Source of the DNA: Campylobacterota bacterium
Lineage (GTDB): Bacteria; Campylobacterota; Campylobacteria; Campylobacterales; JAADDG01
Direction: 5' to 3'
Assembly (NCBI GenBank): GCA_013154075.1
Contig: JAADDG010000094.1
Span: 1 to 30,438, forward strand
Length of the DNA: 30,438 nt
Of the stretch, positions 1 through 6,448 are shown piece by piece. A model generated the notes under the pieces. That model worked only from the letters and a program-made list of their open reading frames with translations, ran no database searches and had not been told where the DNA came from. The stretch's first letter is position 1, and every line of letters starts with the position of its first letter. Position numbers and translations under genes: made by a program.

Positions 1-320
1 GTAGCCAATGAGGATTCTATGGAAGTTAGGAACTTTATCTTACCCATCAAAGAGTATCCCATCAAAATCATAAAAATACCGATAACGATATAAAAAGAGC
101 CCATAGTAACTTTGTTCCAAATAAAGATACTGCCTAAAGCTCCGAAAATCACGCCTATAATTACATATGAAGTTATTCTGCCAATATTATAGGCCAAATG
201 AGATAGGAATTGATAAAGTTTACCTTTGGAAGGATCTATTTTGGCAGTGGTATAAGCTACCACAAACCCTCCGCACATTCCTATACAGTGTCCCAAACTT
301 CCCAAAAAGGCGACGCTCAT
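1..320 (-). CDS. TauE/SafE (UreH-like) membrane protein, 3' end outside window
   Basis: Partial gene; about 106 residues are visible before the left edge. The N-terminus carries the glycine-rich membrane motif GSLGHCIGMCGGFVVAY, followed by a short basic stretch (residues about 30-45) and two further hydrophobic segments. This motif is typical of the sulfite exporter TauE/SafE, UreH-like transmembrane family, which in Campylobacterota is often linked to metal or thiol export or cytochrome oxidase assembly. The substrate cannot be told from the sequence. The first in-frame ATG is at 320, but the reading frame stays open to about 349, and the better ribosome-binding site (AGGA at about 353-356) sits upstream of an ATA codon that overlaps the carA stop. 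The real start may therefore lie about nine codons upstream. It is the last visible gene of the DUF507-carA operon. Confidence 0.8.
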   Translation of the reverse strand, partial: MSVAFLGSLGHCIGMCGGFVVAYTTAKIDPSKGKLYQFLSHLAYNIGRITSYVIIGVIFGALGSIFIWNKVTMGSFYIVIGIFMILMGYSLMGKIKFLTSIESSLA

Positions 321-343
321 TATCGCCCATAGAGTAACTAAAT

Positions 344-1501
344 CTATCTTTTATCCTTTAAAGAAATTATCATTTGGGCAAACTCTTTAAAAATATATCT
401 GCTATCATGCGGTCCCGGAGAGGCTTCGGGATGGTGCTGAACCGAAAAGATCGGAGAGTTCTTATATCTAAGTCCCTCTATCGTATCGTCAAAAAGATTT
501 ACATGAGTAACTTCCGCAATTTCGGTTATTTCATTCGGTACGTTATAGTTATGATTTTGAGCGGTAATCTCCACCTTTTTGCCTTTTTTATCAAAGACCG
601 GATGATTACCTCCGTGATGTCCGAATTTTAATTTGTACGTAGGATATCCGTGAGAGATGGATAGAAGCTGATGGCCAAGACAGATAGCAAACATCGGAAT
701 ATTTGCATCTATCAATTTTTTTATTTTCTCTTGAATATCTTTCAAAATCAAAGGATCTCCGGGGCCGTTTGAGAGAAAAACTCCGTCAATCTCTCCCTTT
801 TTGTATCTCTCAATAAGTTCTGAAGCTTCGAAAGTATGAGGAATGACTTCCACTTCCAATTCAACTTGAGTCAATTCATTTAGGATATTTCTCTTTACTC
901 CGAAATCTATAGCGGCTATCTTGGCTTTCGGTTTGGGAGGCTTATTATATGAGAGAGTTTGAGGGTTCCATACTCCGCTTTTATGGATATAGGGCTCTTT
1001 GCTCCCCACCTCTTTTATATAATCTACTTCTTCTATTCTCGGAGAGGAGTCAAGAATCGATTTTAATTCCTCTTTTGAAGAGATTTTAGTAGAGGCTATC
1101 ATCATCTTAGCCCCTTCGTCTCTTATCATTTTTGTCAAAAATCTCGTATCTATATCGCAGATTCCCAAAACTTCATGCTTTTTCAAAAACTCACTCAAGC
1201 TCTCTTTTCCTCTAAAATTTGAGAATCTATCTTGATAGTTTCTGACAAAAATCCCTGACAAAAAAGCTCCCCTACTCTCCATATCGTCTTCATTACACCC
1301 TACATTTCCGATTTCGGGCATCGTAAAGACGACAAACTGTCCGGCATAACTCGGATCGCTTATTATCTCTTGATAACCGCTAAGAGAGGTATTGAAAACT
1401 ATCTCTCCCACCTTCGTTCCCGAAAAACCGAAACTTTTAGCCTTTAAAAAAACTCCGTTTTCAATATAGATATAAATATCTTCCAGATTTTCGTTTCTCA
1501 C
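344..1501 (-). CDS. carA: Carbamoyl-phosphate synthase small (glutaminase) subunit
   Basis: Hydrolyses glutamine and channels ammonia to the large subunit CarB to make carbamoyl phosphate for arginine and pyrimidine synthesis in the cytoplasm. The 385-residue protein has the CarA N-terminal domain (about 10-140, including GICDIDTRFLT) and a class I glutamine amidotransferase domain (about 193-380). The nucleophile is Cys274 in AICLGHQL; His357 and Glu359 in HHPEASPGPHD complete the triad; FLSNGPGDP (242-250) is also present. Length is normal. The start is GTG, overlapping the stop of the DUF507 gene as GTGA, so translation is probably coupled. CarB is not in the window. All family residues are intact. 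Confidence 0.97.
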   Translation of the reverse strand: MRNENLEDIYIYIENGVFLKAKSFGFSGTKVGEIVFNTSLSGYQEIISDPSYAGQFVVFTMPEIGNVGCNEDDMESRGAFLSGIFVRNYQDRFSNFRGKESLSEFLKKHEVLGICDIDTRFLTKMIRDEGAKMMIASTKISSKEELKSILDSSPRIEEVDYIKEVGSKEPYIHKSGVWNPQTLSYNKPPKPKAKIAAIDFGVKRNILNELTQVELEVEVIPHTFEASELIERYKKGEIDGVFLSNGPGDPLILKDIQEKIKKLIDANIPMFAICLGHQLLSISHGYPTYKLKFGHHGGNHPVFDKKGKKVEITAQNHNYNVPNEITEIAEVTHVNLFDDTIEGLRYKNSPIFSVQHHPEASPGPHDSRYIFKEFAQMIISLKDKR

Positions 1502-2049
1502 AGCATACCTCTTTTTCTAAGTTCTTCTTCATAAAGCTTTTCAAAAAGTATATCGTACTCTTCGGATCCCGGATAGATCTTCCGCTTAAATTTCCTTATC
1601 CTATCAATCACTTCATCTTCGATCTTATCAAAAACCTTATAATAATTATCTATCGCATTGTAGATGACGTTTTTCACTTTATTTTCGGAAACGGAGTAAT
1701 TTATCAAATCTTCTTGCCACAACTTATCCAAAATTCTATGAGCTAAATCGTTAAATCTATCTTCATACGAAAGAATCACTCCGTAATCTTCCGCAAGTCT
1801 CTTTTTGATAAGCCAAAAAAGATTTCTTCTATCGACTTGCATAAACTCCATCTCATCCTCTTTCTCTTCCAAAAGCTCCTCCACCCTCTCTTCTAAAGCT
1901 TTCTCTTTCTTTATCTCATCCTCTATAATCTCTTGGGCATAATGAGCTATCGGTTCTACACCGCGAGTTAGAGTAACGAAACCGCTGTTTAACAAATCTA
2001 TCGCTATCTTATTCGCTATATAAGGTGCATGAGGAAGTTGTAATTTCAT
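1498..2049 (-). CDS. DUF507 family protein
   Basis: A 183-residue acidic, charged protein recognised as DUF507, a family of unknown function found beside carA in many Campylobacterota. The N-terminus (KLQLPHAPYIANKIAIDLL) is conserved. Residues about 40-70 are almost entirely Glu and Lys and probably form a coiled coil; the C-terminal part (about 75-180) repeats the helical pattern with a REDY-like segment and ends in basic and acidic helices. No signal peptide, membrane segment or catalytic motif is visible. It is first in its operon, with its own promoter just upstream, and its stop overlaps the GTG of carA. No function is proposed. Confidence 0.85.
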   Translation of the reverse strand: MKLQLPHAPYIANKIAIDLLNSGFVTLTRGVEPIAHYAQEIIEDEIKKEKALEERVEELLEEKEDEMEFMQVDRRNLFWLIKKRLAEDYGVILSYEDRFNDLAHRILDKLWQEDLINYSVSENKVKNVIYNAIDNYYKVFDKIEDEVIDRIRKFKRKIYPGSEEYDILFEKLYEEELRKRGML

Positions 2050-2071
2050 AAAAAAGCCTTATTTATTTAAA

Positions 2072-2090
2072 TTTGATAGATTTTATCAAA
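2072..2090 (-). promoter_or_regulatory. Promoter with overlapping palindrome, DUF507-carA operon
   Basis: On the minus strand the sequence TTTTTTGATAAAAT (ending at 2080) gives an extended -10 (TG, one base, TAAAAT at 2080-2088) after a T-tract. A start point near 2073 would give an untranslated leader of about 24 bases. The -10 is embedded in a perfect 7-base inverted repeat, TTTGATA-N5-TATCAAA (2072-2090), which could be an operator. No clear -35 is seen, which is normal for Campylobacterota. Promoter call from sequence; regulator binding is inference. Confidence 0.5.
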
Positions 2091-2109
2091 AAATTAGTAA
2101 ATATATAAT

Positions 2110-2133
2110 TAGGCTAAATAAAAATAGAGCCTA
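2110..2133 (-). terminator. Weak stem-loop after the motE-like gene
   Basis: TAGGCT (includes the TAG stop of the upstream gene) pairs with AGCCTA across a 12-base loop and is followed on the minus strand by ATTATATATTT. The stem has only 6 bp and the tail is AT-rich rather than a clean U-run, so this is a weak candidate for the end of the hisZ-purA-fliJ-motE transcript. Confidence 0.3.
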
Positions 2134-2658
2134 TTTGCTCTCATTACTATCAAAAGGAGGTCCCTTTTGCAAAAGCTCCGTAAGTTTGGAGGCGGCCGAG
2201 GGATCCATTTTCGCCATAATTTTCGAAATCTTTTTGGGGGCTAAATTAAAAAGTATTTTTGCGGCATCGGCTCTTGGCATCACTTGCAAAATAGAAGCGG
2301 CGGCCGAATCTCTCATTTTGGAGTAGGTTTGAGTCAGCTTGTCATCTCTTGCTTTTTTTATCTCTTCCAAAATCTTTTTATTCTCTTCAAGCATTTTGGA
2401 GATATTTTGCTCTTTTTTATTAATCTCTTCCAAAGTGGCGTTAATTTCGGCCTCTTTTTTTCTTAATTGCTCCTCTTTTTTTTTCAAAAAAGCCTTCTTT
2501 GCATTCAAAAGCGCTTCCAAAGCCTGTTGCTGCTCGTCTATTTTATCAAGCTCTCTTAAAAGCTCTTCTTTTCGTTGTTCGAATATCTTATTACAGTCTA
2601 TTACGTTACTATTTTTCGCCAGTACCAAAAAAGGAATCAACAAAAATATAAATCTCAT
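2131..2658 (-). CDS. MotE-like secreted coiled-coil protein (MgtE_N/MotE domain)
   Basis: A 175-residue protein with a signal peptide (residues 1-14, MRFIFLLIPFLVLA), a long charged coiled coil (about 25-105) and a C-terminal helical domain (about 110-165) with the motif MRDSAAASILQVMPRADAAK. That domain resembles the MgtE N-terminal / MotE fold. In Campylobacterota such proteins sit beside a FliJ-like gene and purA and are associated with the flagellar motor in the periplasm; in rhizobia MotE is a chaperone for a motility protein. A flagellar role here is inferred from family and neighbours. The start ATG overlaps the FliJ-like stop (ATGA). It is the last gene of the operon. Confidence 0.78.
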   Translation of the reverse strand: MRFIFLLIPFLVLAKNSNVIDCNKIFEQRKEELLRELDKIDEQQQALEALLNAKKAFLKKKEEQLRKKEAEINATLEEINKKEQNISKMLEENKKILEEIKKARDDKLTQTYSKMRDSAAASILQVMPRADAAKILFNLAPKKISKIMAKMDPSAASKLTELLQKGPPFDSNESK

Positions 2659-3071
2659 CTCTCTCTTCTTGCAAATAAAATAGAAGCTATATCGTCAAGC
2701 TCTTTTCTCTCCTTTTCCTCTTTAGCCTCTTTTCTTTTTTTCTCCTCCACCTCATTAAGATACTTTATCTTCTCATACTCTACGGAGAGCTCTTGATAAT
2801 CTTCTTTTAGCTTCTCTATCTTTAAATCTATCTCTTTTAAAAAATCCTTTTTTCTTTTTATCTCTTCGTTTAGAAGATAAACCGACTCCTTTAAAGCGTT
2901 TATCTCACTTATATTTCCGCTCTTTGGCAAAGAGAATTTAGAGATCTCCGTATAGAGATTTTCGATATCTTCTTTTACTGAATCTCTTTTTTGATTCTCC
3001 CTTTGAATCTCTATTTCAAGCCCTTTCAACTCCTCTTTCTTTATCTTTAAAAGAGCCGAAAAATCTCTCAT
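2655..3071 (-). CDS. FliJ-like coiled-coil flagellar export protein
   Basis: A 138-residue protein that is nearly all Lys/Glu/Leu-rich coiled coil, starting MRDFSALLKIKKEELKGLE. No signal peptide or membrane segment is present, in contrast to the gene that follows. Size, composition and position between purA and a MotE-like gene match the FliJ-like proteins of Campylobacter and Helicobacter (such as HP0256), which act at the flagellar type III export ATPase and as a chaperone escort. Sequence conservation in this family is low, so the call leans on context. Both ends overlap neighbours by ATGA, indicating tight translational coupling with purA and the MotE-like gene. Confidence 0.65.
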   Translation of the reverse strand: MRDFSALLKIKKEELKGLEIEIQRENQKRDSVKEDIENLYTEISKFSLPKSGNISEINALKESVYLLNEEIKRKKDFLKEIDLKIEKLKEDYQELSVEYEKIKYLNEVEEKKRKEAKEEKERKELDDIASILFARRER

Positions 3072-4315
3072 AGCAAAATGGTATCTTTTCTATCGGGACT
3101 CGTCGAGATCATTCCTATTTTGGTGCCGGTAAGCTCTTCGATTCTTTTTATATATTTTTGAGCGTTTTTGGGTAAATTCTCAAATTTGGAAACACCTTCG
3201 CTTCTATCCCATCCATCCATCTCTTCATAAACAGGTTTTACTTTGCTTAAATCAAAAACGAAATCTTCGCTAATCTCTCCGTCGATTTCATAGGCTACAC
3301 ATATTTTTACTTTCTCGAAACCGTCTAAAACATCGAGTTTCATGATAGATAGCTCATCGCATCCGTTTAATCTACAAGCATATCTACAAGCTACGGCATC
3401 AAACCATCCGCATCTTCTCTCTCTTCCCGTCGTAGTACCGAACTCATGCCCCCTATCTCTTAGTTTTTTACCGTCTTCTCCGAAATCTTCGGTAGGGAAA
3501 GGCCCGTTACCGACTCTCGTACAATAAGCTTTGGCGATACCGACTATTTTTCCTATATCTTTAGGAGAGAGTCCCAAACCGCTGCAAGCTCCCGCGGATA
3601 TGGTATTGGAACTCGTTACGTAAGGATAAGTTCCGTGATCTATATCCAAAAGAGTTCCTTGAGCACCTTCGAGCAAAACCTTTTTATTCTCTCTCAAAAG
3701 ATCCCAAACCATCTTCGTAGTATCGGCAATATACGGCAAAAGAGATTCTTGATATATTTTAAGTTCCTCCTTTATCTTACCGAAACTCGGAATCTCCACT
3801 CCCAACGTCTCCAACACGGGCTTGTTTATCTCAAAATACTCTTTTAAAGACTCCGAAAGTCTCTCTATGTCCCTAAGCTCTCCTATCCTATGTCCGCTTC
3901 TCTCCACTTTCGAGCTGTAAGCGGGACCTATACCTCTTCCGGTAGTCCCTATGGCTTTAGCCCCTCTTAGCCTCTCTTTTGCCTGATCTATGGCTATATG
4001 ATGACTTAAAATCATATGGGCCTTTTCGCTTATAAAGAGTCTTCCTTTTAAATCATCAAACTGTTTCATCTCTTTTATCAAAGCCTCCGGGCTTACAACC
4101 ACACCGTTTCCTATGATATTGACGGCACTTTTATTCAAAACCCCGGAAGGTATCAAATGCAAAGCTATCTTTTTACCGTCCACCACTATCGTATGACCGG
4201 CATTATGACCGCCTTGATATCTTGCAACCGCATCATAATTTTGAGCCAACCGATCGACAATCTTACCTTTACCTTCATCTCCCCACTGAATTCCAACTAT
4301 TAAATCAGCTTTCAT
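3068..4315 (-). CDS. purA: Adenylosuccinate synthetase
   Basis: Converts IMP and aspartate to adenylosuccinate using GTP, the first committed step to AMP. With the ATG at 4315 the protein has 415 residues, and the catalytic residues fall at the E. coli numbers: Asp13 in GIQWGDEGKGK and His41 in GGHNAGHTIV. Other signatures are TTGRGIGPAYSSK, LLEGAQGTLLDIDHGTYPYV and TGRERRCGWFDAVA. A TTG one codon upstream is in frame, but the ATG overlaps the hisZ stop as TGATG and has AAGGTGG just upstream, so ATG is preferred. It lies in an operon with hisZ and two flagellar-type genes. Length is normal for the family. Confidence 0.97.
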   Translation of the reverse strand: MKADLIVGIQWGDEGKGKIVDRLAQNYDAVARYQGGHNAGHTIVVDGKKIALHLIPSGVLNKSAVNIIGNGVVVSPEALIKEMKQFDDLKGRLFISEKAHMILSHHIAIDQAKERLRGAKAIGTTGRGIGPAYSSKVERSGHRIGELRDIERLSESLKEYFEINKPVLETLGVEIPSFGKIKEELKIYQESLLPYIADTTKMVWDLLRENKKVLLEGAQGTLLDIDHGTYPYVTSSNTISAGACSGLGLSPKDIGKIVGIAKAYCTRVGNGPFPTEDFGEDGKKLRDRGHEFGTTTGRERRCGWFDAVACRYACRLNGCDELSIMKLDVLDGFEKVKICVAYEIDGEISEDFVFDLSKVKPVYEEMDGWDRSEGVSKFENLPKNAQKYIKRIEELTGTKIGMISTSPDRKDTILL

Positions 4316-5166
4316 CAACCACCTTTACTCATTAATTCTTCAATTACATTATCAGTATAAATTCCGAAACCCACCGCATTTAGTCCCTCTATTTTGTAAG
4401 AGCCGCCTTTGCCAAGCACTCTGTTACCGCTTATTAGACGGAAAAAAAGTTCATCGTAATATCTCATAGGACTATAAAACAAAGGAGCGAAAACCGTATT
4501 TTCATAAGAGAGATTCTCATAAAGCTCTTTCATTTTTAAAACTTCCCCTCTCAAAATATCGGGCAAAACTTCCAACACTTCGTCCATCTGCTCTATAGTT
4601 TGTAAAAAAAGAAGTTTTCTAAGCCATTTTATATCGAGTTTCAGTATCTCTTCTATACAAGCTTTTTTAAAAATATCTATATTTACATCATAGTTTTCCG
4701 AGATAATTTTGGGGATATTTATATTTGAAATCTGCAATAGAGGTTTTAGCGAGAGTTTGTTCAAAATCTTTTCTACAACCGCTATAACGGGTTTCAAATC
4801 TTCACCCTCTATCCACTCGCCCCCTATTTGATAATATTCAAGGCTCGGATATTTAAAAACGGGCTGAATATAAAACCATTTTTTATGTTTGGTACTTCTG
4901 CCGAGTCTCTTTGTAATAAGTCTCACCACATCCAAAGTACTATCGGCTCTTAAAGTTAGCAAATGATTTTTCTCATCACTACATCTAACAAGCTCTTTTT
5001 CCTCTATAAAATCGTGCTGATGATAAGAAAAATAGGGAGTTACGATCTCCTCATACCCCTCTTTACTCAACACTTCGCTGGCGCTATCTTCTATAAATCT
5101 CTTTAATTTAGCACTTTTACCGAAATAGATTCTGCTTCCGGAAGGTATTTCGTGTTCGTATATCAT
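4315..5166 (-). CDS. hisZ: ATP phosphoribosyltransferase regulatory subunit HisZ-like
   Basis: A 283-residue protein with the class II aminoacyl-tRNA synthetase-like fold of HisZ: N-terminal EHEIPSGSRIYFG, motif 2-like LRADSTLDVVRLITKRLG (about 72-89), WFYIQPVFKY, and the glycine-rich GKGGSYKIEGLNAVGFGI near the C-terminus. It is shorter than HisS (about 420) and lacks an anticodon-binding domain, so it is not a tRNA synthetase. HisZ pairs with the short form of HisG in the first step of histidine synthesis; hisG is not in the window. It is the first gene of the operon, with its own promoter, and its stop overlaps purA. Confidence 0.85.
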   Translation of the reverse strand: MIYEHEIPSGSRIYFGKSAKLKRFIEDSASEVLSKEGYEEIVTPYFSYHQHDFIEEKELVRCSDEKNHLLTLRADSTLDVVRLITKRLGRSTKHKKWFYIQPVFKYPSLEYYQIGGEWIEGEDLKPVIAVVEKILNKLSLKPLLQISNINIPKIISENYDVNIDIFKKACIEEILKLDIKWLRKLLFLQTIEQMDEVLEVLPDILRGEVLKMKELYENLSYENTVFAPLFYSPMRYYDELFFRLISGNRVLGKGGSYKIEGLNAVGFGIYTDNVIEELMSKGG

Positions 5167-5203
5167 AAAATTTACCTGAAATTGTTTTTTGAAAAAGCAA
5201 GAA

Positions 5204-5212
5204 AGTATAACA
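5204..5212 (-). promoter_or_regulatory. Promoter of hisZ-purA operon (extended -10)
   Basis: Minus-strand TTTTTGTTATACT: an extended -10 TG-N-TATACT preceded by a T-tract. It lies 38-46 bases before the hisZ ATG, with AGGT about eight bases upstream of the start codon. No -35 stands out. The 64-base gap shows no strong terminator for the WecA-like gene. Confidence 0.55.
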
Positions 5213-5230
5213 AAAATATCTTATAGAGGC

Positions 5231-6361
5231 TTAAAAATAGTATAATTTAACTATCAACACAACAATGAGTAAAAACAAAAAAGCCCCTATAGCCACATTT
5301 ATCGTAAAGCCCATCTCTTCGAAAAAATTGATAATTCTAAGTCTGATCTCCGTAATCGTAAGTCTTTGTCTTCTCTTGTTTCTCGGATCAAGAAAATTAA
5401 AAAATAGAAAAAACATAACGATAAAAATAATTAAATTCATAGTATCGTGCTGCTCATGCAATCTAATACCTATCAAAGAGAAACAAAGCTGTATCATACC
5501 CAGCATCAAAACGGTATAATCTACATAATCCTTCCAATTTTTTATTCTGTGATGCATATGATTTTTATCCGCCGTAAAAGGAGAGATACCTCTTTGAAGC
5601 CTTCTAATCATTACCGTAAAAGTATCTATCAAAGGAAGCGCCGTTAAAAATAGAATGGAAGTTACGCTTATATACTCTATAGCCTTTATACTGATAGCCG
5701 CTATGGTAAACCCCAAAACTAAAGAGCCGCTATCCCCCATAAAGACTTTCGCCGGATTCCAATTGAAAACCAAAAATCCCAAAAGGGACACAATCATAAA
5801 AAAACTGACGGTCATCATAAATCTATCGAAATGAACATAACCGATATAAAAATAGGAGACAAAAATAATTAAAGAGATAAGTCCGGCAAGACCATCCAAA
5901 CCATCTATCAGATTCAAAGCGTTCGTATATCCCACAACTGCTATTATGGTAAACGGTAAAACCATCCACGAATACAGATATACGGTATATCCGAAATAGG
6001 TTCCTATGTATGTTATTTTGATATCATCCAAAAAGTAGATAAAAAGAGTGGCTATTATCAAAAACAAAAACTTGGTTTTGGGAGAGATCTCATATTTGTC
6101 ATCCACCACACCGGCAATAAAAACTATCAAAACTCCTATAAAAAAACCGGGATTATCAACTATTACGTCAAAACGAAAAATGGCGACTGTAATCAAAAAT
6201 GAGAGAAAAATAGCTATACCGGCACCCCTTGCCACCGGCTTCGTATGAGAACTTCTATGATTTGGAATATCTACCAAACCTATCTTAAAAGCATATTTTA
6301 TCAACAAGGCATTTAAAAGAAGAGAAAGAAAAAAACCGAACAAAGCCTCTATAAGCAGCAC
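5231..6361 (-). CDS. WecA/MraY-type polyprenyl-phosphate sugar-1-phosphate transferase
   Basis: Integral membrane enzyme of 376 residues with about 11 membrane segments. It transfers a (probably N-acetylated) hexosamine 1-phosphate from a UDP-sugar to undecaprenyl phosphate, the initiating step of a lipid-linked glycan. Family motifs are visible: HRSSH with the following basic loop (35-45), GVVDDKYEISPKTK (84-97, metal-binding Asp pair), NALNLIDGLDGLAG (147-160), FMGDSGSL (207-214) and the basic HMHHRI (268-273) that distinguishes WecA-like proteins from MraY. The start is GTG with AAAGG seven bases upstream. It sits just beyond wza-wzc and a terminator, so it likely has its own promoter yet serves the same polysaccharide locus. 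Which sugar is used cannot be told. Confidence 0.88.
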   Translation of the reverse strand: MLLIEALFGFFLSLLLNALLIKYAFKIGLVDIPNHRSSHTKPVARGAGIAIFLSFLITVAIFRFDVIVDNPGFFIGVLIVFIAGVVDDKYEISPKTKFLFLIIATLFIYFLDDIKITYIGTYFGYTVYLYSWMVLPFTIIAVVGYTNALNLIDGLDGLAGLISLIIFVSYFYIGYVHFDRFMMTVSFFMIVSLLGFLVFNWNPAKVFMGDSGSLVLGFTIAAISIKAIEYISVTSILFLTALPLIDTFTVMIRRLQRGISPFTADKNHMHHRIKNWKDYVDYTVLMLGMIQLCFSLIGIRLHEQHDTMNLIIFIVMFFLFFNFLDPRNKRRQRLTITEIRLRIINFFEEMGFTINVAIGAFLFLLIVVLIVKLYYF

Positions 6362-6390
6362 ACCAAAACCTTTTTTCTTTAAATAGGAGA

Positions 6391-6399
6391 TTTTATAAA
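6391..6399 (-). promoter_or_regulatory. Possible promoter of WecA-like gene
   Basis: The minus strand has an AT-rich TTTTATAAAATC block (TATAAA core) about 30-40 bases before the GTG start and downstream of the wzc terminator. The match is plain AT-richness as much as a promoter, so confidence is low. Confidence 0.3.
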
Positions 6400-6420
6400 A
6401 TTTATTCTTAAAAAATAAAC

Positions 6421-6448
6421 AATAGAGAGCTCAAAATAGCTCTCTATT
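6421..6448 (-). terminator. Rho-independent terminator after wzc
   Basis: A perfect 11-bp stem, AATAGAGAGCT / AGCTCTCTATT, with a 6-base loop begins 1 base after the wzc stop and is followed on the minus strand by GTTTATTTTTT. It separates wza-wzc from the WecA-like gene. Confidence 0.9.
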
